DNA of 9,694 nucleotides from Anaerolineae bacterium (lineage in GTDB: Bacteria > Chloroflexota > Anaerolineae > UBA4142): assembly GCA_027457205.1 (NCBI GenBank), contig DAIDTM010000371.1, positions 1 to 9,694 on the forward strand, given 5' to 3'. Below the pieces are notes generated by a model, which did not search any database, was not told the DNA's origin, and saw nothing but the letters and a program-made list of their open reading frames with translations. Shown in pieces: positions 5,204 to 9,694 of the stretch; position 1 is the first letter of the stretch, and each line of letters begins with the position of its first letter. Position numbers and translations under genes: made by a program.

Positions 5204-7483
5204 TTATTCGTAGCGCAGCGCCTCGATCGGTGAAAGATTCGACGCGCGCCACGCCGGGTACAGCGCACCGATGCCGCCCAAGACCAGCGCGACGATCATC
5301 GCTTGAGACAAAAGTATGAGAGAATAACTGCCCCTCAAATAGCCGCCCATACTTGGTTCCATCGAGATCAGCGCGCCCAAACCAATTCCGACCACGATGC
5401 CGGCGATGCCGCCCAGAATGCTGAGCAGAATCGCCTCACGCACGATCATCCAAACGACGCGTCGCCGCCGCCAACCTAATGCGCGTAACGTGCCGATCTC
5501 GCGCGTGCGCTCGTAGACACTCATCAGCATCGCATTCATCATTCCCACGCCGCCAACCAGAATCGAGATCAACGATAGCGCGTTCGTCATCATCCGGAAC
5601 GACTGCATGTCGTTCATCTTTTCGCCGAATTCGCTGGACGCCGAGACGGTCACTTGCGGCATACGCGATTCGATCTGTTGGCGCACCACATTCGCTTGCG
5701 CCGGGTCTTTGAGCTTGATCCCGTAAAAACTTACCTGATTGGGTTTCTTGAACACGCGTTGCGCTTCCGCCAGCGAAATAACACCGCTGCTGTCCTCATA
5801 GCCGATGCCGGTTTCATAAATTCCGACGACGCGGAAGGCGTTGCCTGAGATTTGCATCGTATCGCCAACGTGCTTTTTGTAACTCTTGGCGGCGACTTTG
5901 CCGAGCAGCATCTCGCGCGGCAATCGCATCCGTTCGCCTTCCGTGATCGCAAAATGCCGAATGCCGTAACCCGCCGGGTCGATGCCAAAGACGAGAAAAT
6001 ACGGCGTGCCCGGCATCGTCGCGATTCCAAGGAGCAAGCCGGTAACGTGCTGGACATCCGGCAGCAGCGCGGCATATCGCCCCACTTTTTCGTCAATCGC
6101 CGCCACGCTCATGTCCGATGCCTTCGCTTCACTCACCGTCAGATCGCCTACCTCGCTGCCCATACCGCCCAACTGTTCCAGCATCCCTTCGCCCATTCCG
6201 CCGAGCATGACGACAAGCCCAACGCCCACACCGATAGCAAGCATCGTCAACAACGTCCGCGTCCGCTGGCGCATGAGATTGCGTAGTGCCATTCCACCGA
6301 AAATTGAGATTAGAGGTTGGAGATTGGAGGTTGGAGGTTGGATTTGGGAGTCGCCGACTTTTAGCTTTTGACTTTTGACTTGTCCACTTGTTCCCTCGTA
6401 CCGCATCGCTTCGATTGGCTGCAGGCGCGAAGCGCGCCATGCCGGGTACACGCCGCCCATCGCGCCGAGGAACAGCGCGACGAACATTGCCTGCATGAAA
6501 AGCGTGGGCGAGTACGCCTGGTCCATCATCCACATCAACGCGGGAACCTGGTTGACGCCATAGATCATCGCAACGCCCAGCGCGTTGCCCAAGAGTCCTC
6601 CCAGAACGCTCAAGATAAATGCCTCTCCCAAGATCATCTGCAGGACCCGCCTGTTTCGCCAACCCAGCGCGCGCAGCACACCGATCTCGCGCGTCCGCTC
6701 GAACACGCTCATCAGCATTGTGTTCATCATCCCCAAGCCGCCCGCCAGCACCGCCAAAAGCCCAATGAACCACCCCATGGCGCGCAGCATCATGGTCTCC
6801 GCCTGATTGTCCATATAGTTGGCGGAGCGCGAGGCAGTCAGTTTGGGAAAGCGGCGTTCCACTTGATTCATCACGATGGGGACTTGCTCAGGGCGCTGGA
6901 TTTGGATCTGATAATACGCCACCTGATTCGGCTTCTTGAAAATTTCTTGCGCGTCCTTCAGAGAAATGACCGCGCCATTCTCTTCGACATTCTGCCCGGT
7001 TTCATAGACGCCGACGATCTTGAAAGAGACATCCTGCACCTTGTAATAGTCGCCGATCTTTTTGTGAAAATTGCGCTGCGCGATTCGACCGAGAATCATC
7101 TGACGCGCGCCGGCAATCGGCTGCCCCTCGACAACTTTAAAGTGACGCATCCCGAATTCTTTGGGGTCAAGTCCGAGGACGATAAAGTACGGCACGTCCG
7201 GCGTGGTCACCATGCCCATCAGCACGCCAGAGACCGCTTTGACGCCCGGCATCGCTCCGATTTGCGACCCGACACTGTCGTCCACCGCCGAAAAGAGAAT
7301 GTCCGCCGCGTCGCTCTGCGTGACGATCACGTCCGCGCCGCTGGAAGTGAGGATCGTGCTGTACGCGTTGATGAACCCTTCGGCAAAACCGCCCAGCGCG
7401 ACGACTGCTGCCACGCCGATCGCGATGCCGAGGAGCGTGAGAAAAGTTCTAGTTTTTCGCCGCAGCAGGTTCTTCAGTACCAT
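5204..7483 (-). CDS. Fused tandem MacB/FtsX-type ABC permease
   Basis: This 759-residue protein is made of two homologous MacB-like permeases in one chain. Unit 1 is residues 1-363 and unit 2 is 398-759. Each has one N-terminal helix (13-35 in unit 1), a large extracytoplasmic domain (about 40-230) and three C-terminal helices (about 235-260, 283-310 and 328-349). Shared signatures are NL-R-RTRT-LT-L-IG-GV, LG-DP-x-GxRHF, VxVYETG-like segments, GMMN-MLMSV-ERTREIG-LRALGWR and YPAWRAS-L-PIEA-RYE. Normally one such unit of about 370-400 residues dimerises; the fusion would be a built-in pseudodimer with eight helices. The 34-residue linker (364-397) is low-complexity and derives from heptanucleotide repeats. 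Unit 2 still begins with its own Met398 (base 6292). The ATG at 7483 follows the regulator's TGA by one base (TGAAATG), so translation is probably coupled; no strong ribosome site is seen. Confidence 0.93.
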   Translation of the reverse strand: MVLKNLLRRKTRTFLTLLGIAIGVAAVVALGGFAEGFINAYSTILTSSGADVIVTQSDAADILFSAVDDSVGSQIGAMPGVKAVSGVLMGMVTTPDVPYFIVLGLDPKEFGMRHFKVVEGQPIAGARQMILGRIAQRNFHKKIGDYYKVQDVSFKIVGVYETGQNVEENGAVISLKDAQEIFKKPNQVAYYQIQIQRPEQVPIVMNQVERRFPKLTASRSANYMDNQAETMMLRAMGWFIGLLAVLAGGLGMMNTMLMSVFERTREIGVLRALGWRNRRVLQMILGEAFILSVLGGLLGNALGVAMIYGVNQVPALMWMMDQAYSPTLFMQAMFVALFLGAMGGVYPAWRASRLQPIEAMRYEGTSGQVKSQKLKVGDSQIQPPTSNLQPLISIFGGMALRNLMRQRTRTLLTMLAIGVGVGLVVMLGGMGEGMLEQLGGMGSEVGDLTVSEAKASDMSVAAIDEKVGRYAALLPDVQHVTGLLLGIATMPGTPYFLVFGIDPAGYGIRHFAITEGERMRLPREMLLGKVAAKSYKKHVGDTMQISGNAFRVVGIYETGIGYEDSSGVISLAEAQRVFKKPNQVSFYGIKLKDPAQANVVRQQIESRMPQVTVSASSEFGEKMNDMQSFRMMTNALSLISILVGGVGMMNAMLMSVYERTREIGTLRALGWRRRRVVWMIVREAILLSILGGIAGIVVGIGLGALISMEPSMGGYLRGSYSLILLSQAMIVALVLGGIGALYPAWRASNLSPIEALRYE
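6306..6381. repeat. Two heptamer tandem repeats encoding the permease linker
   Basis: At 6306-6347 there are about six 7-bp units (gagatta, gaggttg, gagattg, gaggttg, gaggttg, gatttgg). At 6358-6381 there are just over three units of cttttga/cttttag. Both lie within the linker-coding DNA (6293-6394). A period of seven is not a multiple of three, so the peptide is not itself periodic (minus strand reads QPPTSNLQPLIS and QVKSQKLKV). Such repeats look intergenic, suggesting a former spacer between two genes. Confidence 0.8.
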
Positions 7484-7484
7484 T

Positions 7485-7979
7485 TCATTTCTTCTTTTTG
7501 CCCGCGTTCTTTTCGCGTTCTTTCTCCCATCGCCCGATCAAGAGCGGGTACTCGCGCTCAAGAAAGACGTACAAGTCGTGCGCTTCTTTCAGCCGCTCTT
7601 GCAATTCGGGCGGCTGGTTTTCCACCAGCGCCAAGCCGCGCTCCGCCAACTGCCGCCCGGTCGCAACCTCGGAAACTTCGAACATGATGATCTGCGACCA
7701 CGCGCCGGGCTTGATGCGAAAATAGTCGCGTCGGCGTTCCGGCACGGCGATCCGCTCGATCAGCCCCATCTCGATGAGGAGCCGCGTCATCGTACTGATC
7801 GAACCCTTGCTGGCGTGCAGCGTTTCTGCCAGTTCGCTCGGCGACTGGTGCGGCGGATTACAGATCAAAAGCAAGCCCAAAATCCGCCCTGCCATACGCG
7901 GCAAGCCGCTCTGCTCCAGCAATAGTCCCACGTCTTCGATAAAGTGCTTTTCCTGAAACCACCGTTGCTCTTTTTCCAT
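7485..7979 (-). CDS. GbsR/MarR-family transcriptional regulator
   Basis: This is a 164-residue winged-helix repressor. The FIEDVGLLLEQSGLPRMAGRILGLLL opening (13-38) and NPPHQSPSELAETLHASKGSISTMTRLLIEMGLIERIAVP (41-80) match the GbsR branch of MarR regulators. The recognition helix is about 57-71 and the wing about 75-90 (PERRRDYFRIKPG). The C-terminal helices (100-155) would dimerise, and the protein ends in a Lys-rich tail. The ATG at 7979 is preferred because AGGAG lies 4 nt upstream. The open frame continues to an ATG at 8051, but that codon sits in the -35 box of the promoter and cannot be transcribed from it. First gene of the exporter operon and 1 nt from the permease, it probably represses its own operon through the dyad at 8040-8061 until a ligand of the pump binds. 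The ligand is unknown. Confidence 0.9.
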   Translation of the reverse strand: MEKEQRWFQEKHFIEDVGLLLEQSGLPRMAGRILGLLLICNPPHQSPSELAETLHASKGSISTMTRLLIEMGLIERIAVPERRRDYFRIKPGAWSQIIMFEVSEVATGRQLAERGLALVENQPPELQERLKEAHDLYVFLEREYPLLIGRWEKEREKNAGKKKK

Positions 7980-7983
7980 ACTG

Positions 7984-7988
7984 CTCCT
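7984..7988 (-). promoter_or_regulatory. Ribosome binding site deciding the regulator start
   Basis: AGGAG on the minus strand lies 4 nt before the ATG at 7979. The other in-frame ATGs (7994 and 8051) have no comparable site, and 8051 precedes the predicted transcription start. Confidence 0.7.
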
Positions 7989-8022
7989 ATCCATCGGCTT
8001 GAAGCGCCGTGCGTTTGCGCCT

Positions 8023-8051
8023 ATTATAACATTTTTAGTAAGTTCAGTCAA
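8023..8051 (-). promoter_or_regulatory. Sigma-70-type promoter of the exporter operon
   Basis: On the minus strand TTGACT (8046-8051), a 17-bp AT-rich spacer and a perfect TATAAT (8023-8028). Transcription should start near 8016, giving a 5' leader of roughly 37 nt to the ATG at 7979. The -35 box lies within a dyad operator. Confidence 0.85.
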
Positions 8052-8061
8052 TACTGAACTT
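8040..8061. promoter_or_regulatory. 22-bp dyad, probable operator of the GbsR/MarR regulator
   Basis: Perfect 9-bp arms aagttcagt (8040-8048) and actgaactt (8053-8061) flank caat. The dyad covers the -35 box (8046-8051) of the promoter that drives the regulator gene. Size, symmetry and position fit a MarR-type dimer site that blocks RNA polymerase binding. That the regulator binds here is inference. Confidence 0.75.
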
Positions 8062-8087
8062 TTCTACCCATTCCAAACGCTCCGTCC

Positions 8088-8123
8088 AAACAAAACTGCC
8101 GCTCCCAGTTCGGAGGCGGCAGT
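8088..8123 (-). terminator. Rho-independent terminator after the metallo-hydrolase gene
   Basis: On the minus strand actgccgcctcc pairs with gggagcggcagt (8 bp, one bulged base at 8115, then 3 bp; loop of about six bases), directly followed by ttttgttt (8088-8095). It lies 20 nt past the hydrolase TAA/TGA region and upstream of the operon promoter, so it insulates the exporter operon from readthrough. Confidence 0.85.
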
Positions 8124-8143
8124 CTTAGCCAGCGTGATCGGCA

Positions 8144-8791
8144 TTACACAGTCCATTGTCCGGTGATCAGCGGGCGCAGGAACGGATTGAAGCGTTTTTC
8201 TTCGCCCAGCGTCGTCGCCGCGCCGTGACCAGAATAGACCGCAGTGTCATCCGGCAGCGGCAGCAGTTTGTCGCGGATCGATCCCATCAGCGTCCCGTAA
8301 TCGCCGCCGGGGAAATCTGTGCGCCCGATACTGCCCTGGAACAATGTGTCGCCAACAAAAACGCGCTTGTCCTCCAGCAGGCAGATGCCGCCCGGCGTGT
8401 GCCCCGGCGTGTGAAGCACCTTGAGCGTGACCGCCCCCGCGCTTACCACGTCGCCGTCGCGCAGCAGGCGGTCGGCGGGTTTGGGCTGGGCGATGCTCAT
8501 CCCGAATATCGCCGCGCTCATCTGCGCGCCGGCAAGAATCGGCGTCTCGTCCACGTGAAGCATGAATGGCGCGCGCGTGAAATCGCGCACCTCGTTCAGC
8601 GCGCCGACGTGATCGAAATGCGCGTGTGTATTGACGATCGCGACGACGTGGAGCTGCGCTGCTTTGATCGCGTCGATGATTTTGCGCGGGTCGCCGCCAG
8701 GATCGATGACAATTCCCTCGCGCGTGCTTTCATCGCCTAACAGGTAACAGTTGACCGCTAGCACGCCCACGACGAGTGTTTCAAGGATCAT
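8144..8791 (-). CDS. Metallo-beta-lactamase-fold hydrolase, glyoxalase II-like
   Basis: This 215-residue cytoplasmic enzyme has the binuclear metal site of the MBL superfamily: THAHFDH (55-61), HTPGH (127-131), GDTLF with Asp148, and SGHG with His189. SIGRTDFPGGDYGTLMGSI (154-172) and LPLPDDTAVYSGHG (178-190) are typical of the short YcbL/GloB2-type hydroxyacylglutathione hydrolase-like proteins, which hydrolyse thioesters. These lack the long C-terminal substrate domain of classical glyoxalase II, and the length fits (about 205-220). The physiological substrate is uncertain. The ATG at 8791 has AGAGGAG 4 nt upstream. It has its own promoter (8821-8849) and terminator (8088-8123), so it is a single-gene unit, divergent from the methyltransferase at 8882 and separate from the exporter operon. 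Confidence 0.93.
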   Translation of the reverse strand: MILETLVVGVLAVNCYLLGDESTREGIVIDPGGDPRKIIDAIKAAQLHVVAIVNTHAHFDHVGALNEVRDFTRAPFMLHVDETPILAGAQMSAAIFGMSIAQPKPADRLLRDGDVVSAGAVTLKVLHTPGHTPGGICLLEDKRVFVGDTLFQGSIGRTDFPGGDYGTLMGSIRDKLLPLPDDTAVYSGHGAATTLGEEKRFNPFLRPLITGQWTV

Positions 8792-8820
8792 TCGACTCCT
8801 CTCTGGTTGTAACTCGTCGG

Positions 8821-8849
8821 ATTATAAAAGCATCGAAGGCGATTGTCAA
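8821..8849 (-). promoter_or_regulatory. Consensus sigma-70 promoter of the metallo-hydrolase gene
   Basis: On the minus strand a perfect TTGACA (8844-8849), a 17-bp spacer and a perfect TATAAT (8821-8826). Start of transcription should fall near 8814, leaving a leader of about 23 nt that contains the ribosome site. The -35 box overlaps the -35 of the divergent promoter. Confidence 0.88.
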
Positions 8850-8871
8850 AGGAGTTACAAAACAATATAAT
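8843..8871 (+). promoter_or_regulatory. Sigma-70-type promoter of the zinc-ribbon methyltransferase gene
   Basis: TTGTCA (8843-8848, one mismatch to consensus), a 17-bp spacer and a perfect TATAAT (8866-8871). The predicted start, about 8878, is only some 4 nt before the ATG at 8882, so the transcript would be almost leaderless. The -35 shares six bases with the opposing promoter's -35. Confidence 0.82.
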
Positions 8872-8881
8872 AACGAGAGAA

Positions 8882-9373
8882 ATGGATCAGGCAAGCGCAC
8901 ACCCACCGTTTGAATTTGCGTGTCCCCTCTGCAAGTCGCGCCTGGACGCATTGATGCCCGATGAGCTCCGCTGCGCCTTCGATGGCAATATATTTCTCCG
9001 GACCGACGGCATCTGGCGATTGATGCGTGCTGACCGCGTCGCGCGCTACGCTCGATTTGTCAACGAGTACGAGACCGTGCGCCAAGCCGAAGGGCGCGGC
9101 AGCGACAATACCGCGTACTATCGCGCTCTGCCGTTCGTCGATCTTACTGGGCGCATGATCGCCCACTGGAAAATCCGTGCGGCGAGTTACCGTACGCTGA
9201 TCGATCATGCCGTCGCGCCATTCGAACGGCGCGTCGGCGCGTCGCTCAAAATCCTCGATCTCGGCGCGGGGAATGGCTGGCTGTCGTACCAACTGGCAAA
9301 GCGCGGGCACACCGTCGGCGCAGTTGATCTGCTGATGAACCACGCCGACGGGCTGGGAGCGTATATCCATTAG
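8882..9373 (+). CDS. Zinc-ribbon + class I SAM methyltransferase, 5' part before frameshift
   Basis: This stretch encodes 163 residues before a TAG at 9371-9373. The N-terminus has a Trm112-like zinc-ribbon remnant (CPLC at 14-17, C31 in RCAFDG; the expected fourth Cys is Asp), then the FLRTDGIWRL motif typical of a class of bacterial methyltransferases. A helical segment follows, and motif I KILDLGAGNGWLSYQLAKRG (123-142) with the acidic VGAVDL (145-150) binds SAM. The chain stops at GLGAYIH, before the catalytic half. The next frame carries the rest (9373 onward). Adding one base after 9372 turns the TAG into a Tyr codon and joins the frames as AYIHYGCVVTPIQAEFD. Start: the ATG at 8882 is chosen because the alternative TTG at 8843 is the -35 box. 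It is divergent from the hydrolase gene. Confidence 0.8.
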   Translation: MDQASAHPPFEFACPLCKSRLDALMPDELRCAFDGNIFLRTDGIWRLMRADRVARYARFVNEYETVRQAEGRGSDNTAYYRALPFVDLTGRMIAHWKIRAASYRTLIDHAVAPFERRVGASLKILDLGAGNGWLSYQLAKRGHTVGAVDLLMNHADGLGAYIH

Positions 9374-9694
9374 GATGCGTCGTTACGCCAATTCAAGCCG
9401 AGTTCGATTATCTGCCGCTGATGGAACAGCAAATCGACATCGCGATTTTCAATGCGTCGTTTCACTACTCGGTCAATTACGAAACGACACTCGCTGAAGC
9501 GTGGCGCGTCGTCAAACCGGCAGGACGCGTCGTCATTCTCGACTCGCCGGTGTACTCCAATCCCGAAAGCGGCAGGCACATGGTGCGCGAGCGCCAAGCG
9601 CGATTCCAGCGCGCCTACGGTTTCCCTTCAGACGCACTGGGCAACGAAGGTTTCTTGACCTTCAAACAACTGGACGAACTCGCGGCAGCCGCCA
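9373..9694 (+). pseudogene. 3' part of the frameshifted methyltransferase (runs off window)
   Basis: In the frame displaced by one base, the sequence reads GCVVTPIQAEFDYLPL, then a post-I region IDIAIFNASFHYSVNYETTL. Next come AEAWRVVKPAGRVVILDSPVY, a classic motif IV-VI pattern of class I methyltransferases, and RYGFPSDALGNEGFLTFKQLDELAA-like residues, open to the window end. It has no start codon or ribosome site of its own near the break, so it is the continuation of the gene starting at 8882. The break may be a real one-base deletion or a sequencing/assembly error; the otherwise clean coding sequence on both sides favours something very recent or artefactual. Confidence 0.8.

Noticed and set aside
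6368..7687. 439-codon open frame on the plus strand opposite the permease
   Set aside because: It is His/Arg-rich and without recognisable domains; it mirrors a strong minus-strand coding gene, a common effect in GC-rich DNA.
7980..8051. Longer N-terminus of the regulator starting at 8051
   Set aside because: The ATG lies in the -35 box and operator of the operon promoter; the ATG at 7979 has AGGAG and the family-like N-terminus.
8792..8881. Small RNA or riboswitch between the divergent genes
   Set aside because: The 90 bp are fully used by two overlapping promoters and a ribosome site; no stable conserved fold is visible.

Overview
The window is GC-rich bacterial DNA. It has canonical sigma-70-type promoters, short intergenic spacers and heptamer/octamer low-complexity repeats. 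Together with the protein types (a GbsR-like MarR regulator, a MacB-like exporter, TcmP-like methyltransferases, 49-residue TPR-like repeats), this suggests a member of the Chloroflexota, perhaps Anaerolineae. That placement is an inference from resemblance and was not tested by a search.

Layout. Positions 1-648 (+) hold the C-terminal end of a repeat protein made of 147-bp units. It converges on a long minus-strand operon that occupies most of the window and reads from about 8016 down to a hairpin terminator at 637-680. In transcription order the operon encodes a GbsR/MarR-type regulator (7979-7485), a double MacB/FtsX-type permease (7483-5204), an isoprenylcysteine-carboxyl/phospholipid-methyltransferase-like membrane protein (5188-4463), an HlyD/MacA-type periplasmic adaptor (4365-3262), two soluble methyltransferases of the leucine carboxyl methyltransferase/TcmP superfamily (3244-2387 and 2390-1557) and a MacB/LolD-type ATPase (1547-864). 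Gaps are 1 to 17 nt or a 4-nt overlap, except for one 97-nt spacer filled with repeats. Upstream of the operon are a terminator and a glyoxalase II-like metallo-hydrolase (8791-8144, -). This hydrolase is divergent from a zinc-ribbon plus class I methyltransferase (8882 onward, +) that is broken by a single-base frameshift and runs off the window.

How the genes may work together. ATPase, permease and adaptor make a MacAB-like ABC exporter controlled by the first gene, whose promoter carries a 22-bp dyad over the -35 box. The unusual part is three methyltransferases co-transcribed with the exporter, all from families that include carboxyl O-methylating enzymes. A modify-then-export (or methyl-cap) system for an acidic small molecule or lipid is a reasonable but unproven reading.

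Most notable structures: the two permease units are joined by a 34-residue linker encoded by heptanucleotide repeats; an in-frame TAG cuts a 49-codon tail from the ATPase; and two near-consensus divergent promoters share one -35 site at 8843-8849. One of these promoters would give the methyltransferase an almost leaderless mRNA.
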